Below are positions 1-7,117 of a stretch of 8,151 bases of DNA, piece by piece. The position numbers and the translations under genes were made by a program. Source of the stretch: Lamprocystis purpurea (GTDB lineage Bacteria; Pseudomonadota; Gammaproteobacteria; Chromatiales; Chromatiaceae); contig DYRB01000115.1 of the NCBI GenBank assembly GCA_020718945.1, forward strand, positions 1-8,151. Direction: 5' to 3'. Each line of letters starts with the position of its first letter. The stretch's first letter is position 1. Under the pieces are notes generated by a model, which was not told where the DNA came from, did no database searches, and was given only the letters and a program-made list of their open reading frames with translations.

Positions 1-1183
1 GGAAGGCGGTCAGGGCCGCGGAGCCCATGATGCCCGCCACCCGCGCCTTGTTCTCCGGCTTGGCGGTCTGGTAGATGGCGAAGGCCGCCGCGGGCAGCCC
101 GAACATCTTGAACACGAAGCCGCCGCCCAGGATGGCCGCCTCGTAGTCCCCGGCGAAGAAGCGGCTCAGCACCCCGTGGACCGTCTTGCCCGTGTCCGGG
201 TCCACATAGGTCCCGACCTCGAAGTAGAAGGGCACGTTCCAAATGTGGTGCAGCCCGAAGGGCAGCAGCATGCGCTCCACCACCCCGTAAATGGTCACCG
301 CCGCCGCCGGGTTGCCGTAGGCGGCCCAGTCGCCGAAGTCGCGGATGGCCGCGCCTATGGGCGGCCAGACCAGCGCCAGGACCGCGGCCAGCCCGATGGC
401 CGCGAAGGACACGACTATGGGTACGAAGCGCTTGCCGGCGAAGAACCCGAGATAGGCCGGGAGCGAGATCCGGTAGTAACGGTTGAAGAGGTACGCGGCG
501 ATGAGCCCGATGAGGATGCCGCCGAAGACCCCCGTGTCGATGGTCTCGATCCCCAGTATCTTCTTGATCTCCGCCCGGCTCTGGGCGGCGGGGAAGGGGA
601 TCATCTCGCCCTTGCCCGCATCGTAGAGGGCGATGGCGCCCTCCTCGCCCTGACCGGCCTGGAGTACGAAGGGGACGCTGATGCCGTCGCAGGTCAGGGC
701 GCCGCCCTCGACCTCGGCGGCCCTGAGCTTCTCTAGCGTTCGCCCGTCCTGGTCCAGGCACTGGAAGCGCGCTCGGGCGGTGTCGTATTCCACATGGGCC
801 GCCTTGCCCCCCGCATCGACCAGGCGCAGGGGCTCGGCGGGGGCCGTCCAGTGGATGAATATCAGACCGATCACCCCCAGGGCGGCGAGCAGGACGAAGT
901 AGCCGATCGTGGCCGCCATGGCCGCCACGCCGTCGTTCTTGGTGAAGCCCAGCACCACGCCGATGGCGAAGATGAGCGGCAGTATGGCGAAGATGGAGTC
1001 GCCGGACGCCTGCATGACGCGGCCGACCTCGACCAGCCAGGGGGCTGAGGCGTTCTTGGCGATGGAGGCCCCGACGCCCAGCAGGATGCCGGCCACCGGC
1101 AGCACGGACACTGGCAACATCAGGGCCTTGCCGATCTTCTGCAGGCCGCCGAAGGTGTTGCTCCAAATGGATGCGATGTTCAT
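1..1183 (-). CDS. ptsG: PTS glucose-type permease, IIC(B) component, C-terminal part beyond window edge
   Basis: Inner-membrane sugar permease of the PEP-dependent phosphotransferase system. It transports glucose or a close relative and phosphorylates it during passage. 394 residues are visible from the ATG at 1183; the rest of IIC and the expected IIB domain lie left of the window. Recognisable PtsG segments are the N-terminus with LMLPVSVLPVAGILLGVG (21-38), LIFAIGVVLGFTKNDGV (70-86), LGFFAGKRFVPI (245-256), VWPPIGAAI (272-280), GLHHIWNVPF (310-319) and the AKPENKARV stretch (374-382). The GLHHIWN and AKPEN forms match PtsG better than the GlcNAc permease NagE. A GGGAG ribosome binding site sits 8-9 nt upstream of the ATG, and the gene begins 23 nt after the stop of the IIA-HPr-EI fusion, so the two are surely cotranscribed. 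Odd: residues about 111-214 hold a hydrophilic insert of about 90 residues that E. coli PtsG lacks. The substrate is inferred from family resemblance only. Confidence 0.93.
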   Translation of the reverse strand, partial: MNIASIWSNTFGGLQKIGKALMLPVSVLPVAGILLGVGASIAKNASAPWLVEVGRVMQASGDSIFAILPLIFAIGVVLGFTKNDGVAAMAATIGYFVLLAALGVIGLIFIHWTAPAEPLRLVDAGGKAAHVEYDTARARFQCLDQDGRTLEKLRAAEVEGGALTCDGISVPFVLQAGQGEEGAIALYDAGKGEMIPFPAAQSRAEIKKILGIETIDTGVFGGILIGLIAAYLFNRYYRISLPAYLGFFAGKRFVPIVVSFAAIGLAAVLALVWPPIGAAIRDFGDWAAYGNPAAAVTIYGVVERMLLPFGLHHIWNVPFYFEVGTYVDPDTGKTVHGVLSRFFAGDYEAAILGGGFVFKMFGLPAAAFAIYQTAKPENKARVAGIMGSAALTAF

Positions 1184-1206
1184 GGTTCGGTCTCCCGGGT
1201 GTCCGA

Positions 1207-3738
1207 TCAGTAGTCGCTGGGGACCAGGGCCCGCACCTGAGCGGCGGTCCCCTGGGCCAGGGCCTGTTGCGCCAGGGCCTGGCAGTCGGCGAAGGAGCGC
1301 GAGCGCACCGCGGCCTTGACCATGGGGATGGCCGGGACGCTGCATGAGAGCTCCTTGACCCCCAGGCCCACCAGGATGGGCACCGCCTGCGGATCGCTGG
1401 CCATGCCGCCGCACACCCCCACCCACTTGCCCTCGGCCACCGCCCCGGCCACGGTCTGGGCGATCAGGGTCAGCACCGCCGGGTTCATGGCGTCGGCCTT
1501 GGAGCCGAGCTTGGGATGGCCGCGGTCCATGGCCAGGGTGTACTGGGTCAGGTCATTGGTGCCGATGGAGAAGAAGGCGACCTCCCGGGCGAACTGCCGG
1601 GCCAGGGCGGCGGTGGACGGGACCTCCACCATGATCCCCAACTCCACCGGGTCGGAGTCCGGGAGCTTGGCCTGCTCTTCGGCCACCAGGCCCTTGACCG
1701 AGCGGATCTCGTCGATGGTGGCGATCATGGGGAACATCATGCGGATGCGGTTGCCCTTGGCCGCGCGCAGCACGGCGCGGACCTGGGTGCGCAGTATCTC
1801 CGGCCGGTCCAGGCCGATGCGCACCCCGCGGATGCCGAGCATGGGGTTCTCCTCCCGCGGCATGGGCAGGTAGGCCAGCGGCTTGTCCCCACCCACGTCC
1901 AGGGTGCGGATGATCAGCGGCTTGCCATCCAGGGCCGCGGCGATTTCGGCATAGATCGCCGTCTGCTCGTCCTCGCTGGGGGCGGTGGAGCGCTCCAGGT
2001 AGAGGAACTCGGAGCGCAGCAGTCCGACCCCCTCGGCCCCGAGCTTCATGCCCTTCTGGGCGTCCGCCAGCCCGCCGATGTTGGCGACCACCTCGATCCT
2101 GTGGCCGTCGCTGGTGGTGGCCGGCTCGAAGGCGGCGGCCAGGTCCGCGGCCTTCTGGGTCGCCATGCGCGCCTGGGCGGCGACGATGCGGCTGACCTCG
2201 GCGGGGTCGGGGTCGATGCGCAATGTGCCCTTGCTGCCGTCCAGGATTACGTCCGAGCCGTTGGGCAGATCCAGGGCGCCGGGCTCGATCCCCGCCACCG
2301 CCGGTATGTCCAGGGCCCGGGCCAGGATGGCCACATGGGAGGTCGCCCCGCCGCCGACCGTGGCGAAGCCCAGGACCTCCTTGGGGTTGAGCTGGGCGGT
2401 GTCCGAGGGGGTCAGTTCCTCGGCGATCAGGATGGAACCTGAGGGGATGGTCGGCTCCTCCACCGGCTGGCCGGTGAGTATCCCTAAGATGCGCCGGCCG
2501 ACGTCGCGCAGGTCGGCGGCCCGCCCGGCCATGACCTCGTTCTTGAGCTTGGCCAGGCGCTCGGCCTGGGTCAGGTAGGCCCGCTGCCAGGCGAAGGCCG
2601 CCCCCTTGCCCTTGGCCAGGGCACTCTCGGCGATGTCGAGCAGCTCCGGGTCGTCCAGCAATTCCTGGTGGGCGGCGAAGATGGCCGCCTTCTTGGCGTC
2701 CGCCGAGGCCTTCAGCTCCGTCTGGAGGGCCTCCAGCTCGTTCTTGCCCCGCTCCAGGGCGTCGTCGAGCTTGCGCCGCTCCTTGCGCGGGTCGGCGTCG
2801 CCGGTCTCCGGGACGGCGATCTCCTCGCGGCGCAACTGATAGACCTTGCCCACCCCGAGCCCAGGGGAGGCGGCCACGCCGAGCAGCAGCTTGGGGTCCT
2901 CGGAGCGCGGGCGCGGGGCCGGGGCCTTGGCCGGGTCCGGCTCAGTGGTCGCCGGGGCCGGGGCCGGGCGGCTGCCCTCGTCGCCTAAGCCCGCGGCCAG
3001 TTCCGGGGCCAGGCGGTCTACGGCCTCCTGGGCGTCCGGGCCCTCGGCGATGACCACCACCTTGTCCCCGTGGGCGATCTCGATGCCCATCACCGAGGTC
3101 AGGCTCTTGGCGTTGGCTTGGTCGTCGCCCCGCTGGATCAGGACCTTGGACTTGAACTGCTTGGCCAGGTTGGCCAGCACCGCCGCCGGACGGGCGTGCA
3201 GCCCGGTGGGGTTGGGGATGACGATGGCTTGCGAGGCGACCCGCTTGCCCTGAAGCTGCGCGGCCTCGGCGCCCGCCGCGGTCAGGGTCATGGTCAGACA
3301 GATGTCCTGGCCGCCCCGGACCCGGCCGCTGGCCGCCTTCAGATCGGTCACCGCCTCGGTGTTGGTCACGATCATCAGGGTCAGCAGGCTCTTGGCCTGG
3401 GTGGCCAGGAGGTCGGCGTCGAAGGCGATCAGGCCCTCCCCCAGGGCCACGGTCTGGCCCAGGGTGACCTTGGGCGTGAATCCCTGGCCCTTCAGGTTCA
3501 CGGTGTCCAGGCCGATGTGCATCAGGACCTCGATGCCCTCGGCGGTGGTCAGGGTCACCGCATGACCGGCGCCGTGCAGTTGGGTCACGGTCCCCGCACA
3601 GGGGGCGGTGAGGACCTGGCTGAGGGGGTCGATGGACAGCCCATCCCCCACCATCTTCTGGGAAAAGACCGGGTCCGGGACCTGCTCCAGGGGCAGGATG
3701 ACCCCGTCCAGGGGGGCGCGAAGCTCTAACGTCGCCAC
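1207..3738 (-). CDS. Fused PTS phosphocarrier: IIA(Glc)-HPr-Enzyme I (PEP-protein phosphotransferase)
   Basis: 843-residue cytoplasmic protein that takes phosphate from PEP and passes it internally EI to HPr to IIA, then to the IIB domain of the sugar permease. Domains: IIA(Glc)/Crr-like at about 4-150, with the paired histidines H59 and H74 (same 15-residue spacing as E. coli His75/His90; H74 is the phosphorylated one); HPr at about 168-252, with GLHARP and active H181, plus S212 at the position of HPr Ser46; a Pro/Ala-rich linker at about 253-282; Enzyme I at about 284-815, with active H468 in GGGATSHVAILAR, RTLDVGGDKP (611-620), GIMVEVPSTA (701-710), SIGTNDLTQYT (724-734) and active-site C776 in VGVCGGM. 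All catalytic residues are present. The start is GTG at 3738, preceded by AGGAG with a 7-nt spacer. The domain order matches Pseudomonas NagF; automated pipelines often call such proteins ptsP, but the GAF domain of true PtsP is absent. ptsG follows after 23 nt. Confidence 0.96.
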   Translation of the reverse strand: MATLELRAPLDGVILPLEQVPDPVFSQKMVGDGLSIDPLSQVLTAPCAGTVTQLHGAGHAVTLTTAEGIEVLMHIGLDTVNLKGQGFTPKVTLGQTVALGEGLIAFDADLLATQAKSLLTLMIVTNTEAVTDLKAASGRVRGGQDICLTMTLTAAGAEAAQLQGKRVASQAIVIPNPTGLHARPAAVLANLAKQFKSKVLIQRGDDQANAKSLTSVMGIEIAHGDKVVVIAEGPDAQEAVDRLAPELAAGLGDEGSRPAPAPATTEPDPAKAPAPRPRSEDPKLLLGVAASPGLGVGKVYQLRREEIAVPETGDADPRKERRKLDDALERGKNELEALQTELKASADAKKAAIFAAHQELLDDPELLDIAESALAKGKGAAFAWQRAYLTQAERLAKLKNEVMAGRAADLRDVGRRILGILTGQPVEEPTIPSGSILIAEELTPSDTAQLNPKEVLGFATVGGGATSHVAILARALDIPAVAGIEPGALDLPNGSDVILDGSKGTLRIDPDPAEVSRIVAAQARMATQKAADLAAAFEPATTSDGHRIEVVANIGGLADAQKGMKLGAEGVGLLRSEFLYLERSTAPSEDEQTAIYAEIAAALDGKPLIIRTLDVGGDKPLAYLPMPREENPMLGIRGVRIGLDRPEILRTQVRAVLRAAKGNRIRMMFPMIATIDEIRSVKGLVAEEQAKLPDSDPVELGIMVEVPSTAALARQFAREVAFFSIGTNDLTQYTLAMDRGHPKLGSKADAMNPAVLTLIAQTVAGAVAEGKWVGVCGGMASDPQAVPILVGLGVKELSCSVPAIPMVKAAVRSRSFADCQALAQQALAQGTAAQVRALVPSDY

Positions 3739-3787
3739 GGCAATACTCCTACAAGGATGAGATGATCAGACCTAAGAAAAGCATTTC

Positions 3788-3917
3788 GCCGCAAATGAAC
3801 GCAAATTAACGCTAATGGATCAGAGGCTTACCCAGAACCTGCCACTCATGCGAAGGGTCAGGCGGGCACCAACAGCAGTCCTTTGCCGATTTGCGTCCAT
3901 TTGCGTTCATTTGCGGC
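3788..3917. repeat. Long inverted repeat built on a GCAAATGAAC-like unit
   Basis: Two arms face each other in the gap between oprB and the PTS fusion gene. The outer 19 bp of each arm, GCCGCAAATGAACGCAAAT at 3788-3806 and its complement at 3899-3917, are a perfect match. The inner parts (3807-3817 and 3888-3898) match at most positions, giving arms of about 30 bp around a spacer of about 70 bp. Each arm is itself a run of about three copies of a 10-bp unit resembling GCAAATGAAC. The arms are AT-rich compared with the flanking genes. The layout suits a REP/MITE-like dispersed element, or a long hairpin in the porin-PTS messenger acting as a partial terminator or stabiliser. Copies elsewhere in the genome cannot be seen from here. 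Confidence 0.7.
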
Positions 3918-3934
3918 TGAATTGTCCTATTCAG
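3917..3934. other. Small hairpin just after the oprB stop
   Basis: CTGAAT at 3917-3922 pairs with ATTCAG at 3929-3934 around a 6-nt loop, beginning 2 nt past the oprB stop codon and abutting the long inverted repeat. The stem is only 6 bp and has no U tract, so it is a weak structure. It may extend the larger hairpin rather than act alone. Confidence 0.35.
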
Positions 3935-3935
3935 G

Positions 3936-5240
3936 TCAGAAAGTCACGCTGACCCGGGCCCCGATGGCCAGGGCGTTGTCGATGTCGCCGGTCGCCGCCG
4001 GGCGAATGATGTACTGGATGTCCGGCTGGATGCTGATGCCCCGGCCCAGGACGAACAGGTGGTTCAGCTCGATCACCGCCTCGTAGTCCTTCTCCGGCAG
4101 TCCCTGGAGGTTGCGCGCCACGTTGACCTCATCGCCAAACCAGCCGCTGGTGATGGCCAGGCCCGTGGTGTCCTTGGGTCGGCCCGCGAACAGGCCCTCG
4201 TAGACCAGACCGGCATTGAAGTACCAGGTCATGGGGTTGACGTCGTTGGTGAAGCTGAACACCAGGGCACCGAAGCCCCAGAGGCCGCGACCGGCCCCGG
4301 GCTTCTCCCGATAGAGCATCTGGTCGGCCAGGACCCAGCCCATGGCATTGCCGGTGTCGGTCTGGTTGGTGATGCTGGCGACGTTCTGGAAATCGCCGGT
4401 CATGTAATAGCCGCCGACCTTGTAGGTCCCGGGCAGGGCGTCCTTGGAGTCGCGGTTGACGTGGTAGTGAATCTCCCCGGCCAGGGTCACGCCGTTGTCG
4501 CCGAAGCCCCAACTGGTGCCGTGGTCGTTGTGGCTGGGGGCCGCCGGGTTGCCCTCCTTGCCCTCCGGGTCGCCGTCATAGACCGCCGCCTGGAGGGTCC
4601 AGACCTTGGACGGCGTGTCGTAGCGGGCCCGCGCCCCCCAGGTCGCCAGGGGGTAGGCGGTGAAGGTGAAGGGGTTCTGCAGGAACACCGGCTTGGGGCT
4701 GCCGCAGAAGGAGTTGTTGACGAACTGGCAGTACAGGGGCGAGCGCAGGAAGTCGTCATTGGCGATGATGCGCCCGTAGGCCAGGTCCAGGCGCTTGTCC
4801 AGCAGGACGGTATTGAACTGAACATTGGCCAGCTTGACGTTCTGGCCGCCGTACAGCTCCTGGACGGTGAAGACATTGCCGCCCTCGGAGGGGGCTATGA
4901 AGCGCTCCGAGACCGAGAGCCCATCGCGCTTGGACCCCTTGATCAGCAGGCTGGTCGCCGGAATGCCCAGCAGGCGCTGGAGGTCGAAGCCGATGTCCAG
5001 GGCGATGTTGTCGGCGTAGGTCCCGCCCAGCACCTCGCCGCCGGAGACGTTGGCCATGGGCTCCGCGGTCCAGTTCAGCCCGACGCTGACCCCGTGGCCC
5101 TTCCAGGTGTCCCGTGCCCCCCAGTCCCCCAGCAGGTAATCGCTGGACGGATAATCCGTCGCGGCGGCCAGGGGTGCGGCCAGGGCCAGGGTGAAGGCCC
5201 AGGCGGCGGGGTGATGGCGGTGGCTTGCCCTTCTCTTCAT
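3936..5240 (-). CDS. oprB: Carbohydrate-selective porin, OprB family
   Basis: Outer-membrane beta-barrel porin expected to let glucose or related sugars into the periplasm. 434 residues, a usual length for OprB. The first 27 residues form a Sec signal peptide: basic MKRRASHRHH, a hydrophobic stretch (FTLALAAPLA), and a likely cut after the AAA at 25-27. The mature N-terminus carries the OprB signature YLLGDWGARDTW (35-46). Near the C-terminus is ISIQPDIQYIIRP (402-414 region), and the protein ends in phenylalanine, as barrel proteins recognised by the BAM machinery do. Two cysteines lie 8 residues apart (C171, C179), probably in a loop. The ATG at 5240 was chosen because AGGAG stands 10 nt upstream and the signal peptide begins there; the frame stays open to an ATG at 5348, but that would put 36 non-signal residues ahead of the signal peptide. 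The PTS fusion and ptsG follow on the same strand, which points to sugar uptake as a shared job. Confidence 0.93.
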   Translation of the reverse strand: MKRRASHRHHPAAWAFTLALAAPLAAATDYPSSDYLLGDWGARDTWKGHGVSVGLNWTAEPMANVSGGEVLGGTYADNIALDIGFDLQRLLGIPATSLLIKGSKRDGLSVSERFIAPSEGGNVFTVQELYGGQNVKLANVQFNTVLLDKRLDLAYGRIIANDDFLRSPLYCQFVNNSFCGSPKPVFLQNPFTFTAYPLATWGARARYDTPSKVWTLQAAVYDGDPEGKEGNPAAPSHNDHGTSWGFGDNGVTLAGEIHYHVNRDSKDALPGTYKVGGYYMTGDFQNVASITNQTDTGNAMGWVLADQMLYREKPGAGRGLWGFGALVFSFTNDVNPMTWYFNAGLVYEGLFAGRPKDTTGLAITSGWFGDEVNVARNLQGLPEKDYEAVIELNHLFVLGRGISIQPDIQYIIRPAATGDIDNALAIGARVSVTF

Positions 5241-5386
5241 GCGGCTTGCGCTCCTGTGGTGATCGGCTGCGGCCTGCCCTGGGGTAGGGATCGAGCCGAC
5301 GTGGATCGCCGGGCCCGAGGGAGCCTTCTGGTTGTCCCGGCGCTTCATTCGGGTACCGCCGGGGGCACCGCTCGCGCCTGCTGCGG

Positions 5387-5415
5387 ATCATAGGTGTCTG
5401 AGGCGCATTGATCCA
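5387..5415 (-). promoter_or_regulatory. Candidate sigma-70 promoter for the oprB-PTS genes
   Basis: On the minus strand TGGATC (5415-5410) and TATGAT (5392-5387) are separated by 17 nt. The -10 box is close to consensus (5 of 6); the -35 box is weak (3 of 6). Transcription would start near 5380, leaving an untranslated leader of about 140 nt before oprB. A weak -35 fits a promoter that needs an activator. This is judged by eye in GC-rich DNA and may be chance. Confidence 0.35.
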
Positions 5416-5422
5416 GTGCGCC
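5402..5422. promoter_or_regulatory. Operator-like palindrome over the oprB -35 box
   Basis: GGCGCA (5402-5407) and TGCGCC (5417-5422) form a perfect 6-bp inverted repeat around 9 bp. The spacing is typical of a dimeric regulator site, and the site covers the proposed -35 box of oprB. It could bind a sugar-responsive repressor, but no regulator gene lies in the window and the motif is not one I can assign to a family. Confidence 0.3.
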
Positions 5423-5667
5423 GGAGGCGCTTGGGGAGATGCCGTTGCCGGTCGGCAGGTGGCGGTGCGCTTGATCTTCGCCGGGTGGAGCCGCGGGCCT
5501 ATGCGGATCAGGAGGTCCAGCTCCAGCCCGTCTTGCCTGCGCCAGAAGGGGTCCAAGATGGCGATTCGCCCGGCCAGGGGCTCGCTCACCCCCTGCGCAA
5601 GCTCCAACTGCTGGGATCCGGTGAGCAGTCAGCGGCCAGTCAGACCCGGCTGGGCATCGATGCGGAG

Positions 5668-5684
5668 GCGGGGGTTGACCCCGC
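5668..5684 (-). terminator. Possible weak terminator hairpin after metY
   Basis: GCGGGG (5668-5673) pairs with CCCCGC (5679-5684) around a 5-nt loop, starting 20 nt past the metY stop. The stem is GC-rich, but no U tract follows on the minus strand, so intrinsic termination would be poor. It may only mark a pause or protect the 3' end. Confidence 0.3.
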
Positions 5685-5704
5685 TGCCGCGCCCCCGGCG
5701 GTCC

Positions 5705-6982
5705 TCAGCCCGCCGCCGCCAACGCCTGCTCCACGTCGGCGATGATGTCGTCCACATGCTCGATGCCGATGGACAGCCGCACCAGGTCCTCGGAGACCCC
5801 GGCGCGGGCCAGTTCCGCCGGGGAGAGTTGGCGGTGGGTGGTGGTGGCGGGGTGGCAGGCCAGGGTCTTGGCGTCGCCGATGTTGACCAGCCGCACGGCG
5901 AGCTTCAGGGCGTCGATGAAGCGCGCCCCGGCGTCGCGTCCGCCCTGGATGCCGAAGGACAGGATGGAACTGGCCTTGCCGCCGTCCATGTACTTCTGTA
6001 CCAGGGGGTAGTCGGGGCTGTCCGGCAGACCGGCGTAGCGGACCCATTCGACCTTGGGGTGGGCCTTGAGGTACTCGGCGACCTTCAGGGCGTTGTCGCA
6101 ATGGCGGTCCATGCGCACCGCCAGGGTCTCGATCCCTTGCAGGAGCAGGAAGGAGTTAAAGGGGGAGATGGCCGCGCCCATGTTGCGCAGCGGCACCACC
6201 CGGCAGCGCCCGATGAAGGCGGCAGGGCCCAGTGCCTCCGTATAGACCACCCCGTGGTAGGAGACATCGGGCTCGTTGAGCATGGGGAACCGGGCGGCGT
6301 TCTCGGCCCAGGGGAACTTGCCGCTGTCCACCACTATGCCGCCGATGCTGGTCCCGTGGCCACCCATGTACTTGGTGAGGGCATGGACGACGATGTCGCA
6401 GCCGTGTTCGAAGGGGCGGCACAGGTAGGGGGTGGGGACCGTGTTGTCCACCATCACCGGCAACCCGTGGGCATGGGCCAGGTCCGAGATGGCCTGCAAG
6501 TCCGCGACGTTGCCCGCCGGGTTGCCGATGGACTCGCAGAAGATGGCCTTGGTCTTGGCGTCGATCTGGGCGGCCATGCCGTCGATGTCGTTGGGGGCGG
6601 CGAAGCGCACCTGGATGCCCAGCCGGGGCAAGGTGTGGGCGAACAGGTTGTAGGTACCGCCGTAGAGGGTCGAGACAGAGATGATGTTGTCCCCGGCCTG
6701 GGCGATGGTGAAGATGGCATAGGTGATGGCCGCCATGCCGGAGGCCAGGGCCAGGGCCCCGACCCCGCCCTCCAGGGCCGTCACCCGCTGCTCCAGGACG
6801 CTGGAGGTGGGGTTCATGATGCGGGTGTAGATGTTGCCCGCCACCTTGAGGTCGAACAGGTCGGCCCCGTGCTGGGTGTCGTCGAAGGCGTAAGAGGTGG
6901 TCTGGTAGATGGGGGTGGCGACCGCCTTGGTGGTGGGGTCCGGGGCGTAACCGGCGTGGATCAGTTGGGTCTCGATCTTCAT
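5705..6982 (-). CDS. metY: O-acetylhomoserine sulfhydrylase (aminocarboxypropyltransferase)
   Basis: PLP-dependent cytoplasmic enzyme of the Cys/Met metabolism family. It makes homocysteine from O-acetyl-L-homoserine and sulfide, the direct sulfhydrylation route to methionine; some members also use O-acetylserine or methanethiol. 425 residues, the usual length for MetY and longer than MetB/MetC (about 380-400). Visible features: QLIHAGYAPDPTTKAVATPIYQTTSY (6-31), YTRIMNPT (52-59) with the cofactor-phosphate residues Y52 and R54, ASGMAA (80-85), VDNTVPTPYLCRP (178-190) with D179 contacting the PLP nitrogen, and the PLP lysine K204 in HALTKYMGGHGTSIGG. The C-terminus has the conserved HPATTTHRQL (377-386) and VRLSIGIEHVDDII. 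The ATG at 6982 has only a weak AAGG site about 10 nt upstream, but the alignment starts exactly here. It is transcribed in the same direction as oprB but 464 bp away, and divergently from the pentapeptide gene. Confidence 0.96.
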   Translation of the reverse strand: MKIETQLIHAGYAPDPTTKAVATPIYQTTSYAFDDTQHGADLFDLKVAGNIYTRIMNPTSSVLEQRVTALEGGVGALALASGMAAITYAIFTIAQAGDNIISVSTLYGGTYNLFAHTLPRLGIQVRFAAPNDIDGMAAQIDAKTKAIFCESIGNPAGNVADLQAISDLAHAHGLPVMVDNTVPTPYLCRPFEHGCDIVVHALTKYMGGHGTSIGGIVVDSGKFPWAENAARFPMLNEPDVSYHGVVYTEALGPAAFIGRCRVVPLRNMGAAISPFNSFLLLQGIETLAVRMDRHCDNALKVAEYLKAHPKVEWVRYAGLPDSPDYPLVQKYMDGGKASSILSFGIQGGRDAGARFIDALKLAVRLVNIGDAKTLACHPATTTHRQLSPAELARAGVSEDLVRLSIGIEHVDDIIADVEQALAAAG

Positions 6983-7039
6983 GGTGAGGGGCCTTTGGTG
7001 GTTTATCGTTGTGTCGGAACGCCCGGGGGGCGACCCTGA

Positions 7040-7068
7040 ATGCTAGTGGGTCCCGATCCCCCTGTCGA
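7040..7068 (-). promoter_or_regulatory. Candidate sigma-70 promoter for metY
   Basis: On the minus strand TCGACA (7068-7063, 5 of 6 to consensus) and TAGCAT (7045-7040, 4 of 6) are separated by exactly 17 nt. Transcription would start near 7033, giving a leader of about 50 nt ahead of the metY ATG. No SAM-type riboswitch or methionine-repressor box was recognised in that leader. Confidence 0.45.
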
Positions 7069-7102
7069 TCCGCCGCCGCGGCGACCATCGCCCGGTGATT
7101 TC

Positions 7103-7111
7103 TGTTAGATT
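7103..7111 (+). promoter_or_regulatory. Possible extended -10 element for the pentapeptide gene
   Basis: TGT followed by TAGATT matches the TGn plus -10 layout (4 of 6 in the hexamer), in a short AT-rich patch within otherwise GC-rich DNA. No convincing -35 box lies upstream. If used, it gives a structured leader of about 140 nt before the ATG at 7261. Confidence 0.25.
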
Positions 7112-7117
7112 TAGGGC

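Larger units (their letters stand above)
5241..5704. other. Gap between metY and oprB; no recognised gene
   Basis: 464 bp between the stop of metY and the start of oprB. The oprB-proximal part (to about 5420) holds a candidate promoter, an operator-like palindrome and a leader of about 140 nt. The metY-proximal part has a GC-rich hairpin (5668-5684) and a short direct repeat, CAGTCAG at 5626-5632 and 5637-5643. Between about 5450 and 5634 the minus strand has a coding-like base pattern in one frame, with no ATG, no good ribosome binding site and no family I recognise. It may be a gene remnant. Confidence 0.6.

Noticed and set aside
176..736. Plus-strand open frame opposite ptsG
   Set aside because: It is a shadow of the PtsG reading frame. 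The minus-strand translation shows continuous permease motifs and membrane segments.
1516..2442. Plus-strand open frame of 308 codons within the PTS fusion gene
   Set aside because: It is antisense to the conserved Enzyme I domain, whose catalytic motifs are all intact on the minus strand.
3739..3935. Separate promoter for the PTS fusion gene inside the gap
   Set aside because: No pair of -35 and -10 boxes with proper spacing was convincing on the minus strand.
5241..5348. Upstream in-frame ATG at 5348 as the oprB start
   Set aside because: It would place 36 polar residues before a normal Sec signal peptide. The ATG at 5240 has its own AGGAG site.
4059..5393. Long open frame on the plus strand (444 codons) opposite oprB
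   Set aside because: It lies antisense to a clear porin gene. Its Gly/Val/Gln/Asp-rich composition is what the complement of a GC-rich gene gives, and it has no recognisable domain.
6983..7033. SAM riboswitch or other methionine-responsive RNA before metY
   Set aside because: The likely leader is only about 50 nt and shows no recognised aptamer core, only a 5-bp GC stem near 7020-7032.
5408..7039. Long open frame on the plus strand (543 codons) opposite metY
   Set aside because: It is a mirror of metY codon bias, with no family resemblance and a His/Gly/Val/Asp-rich composition.
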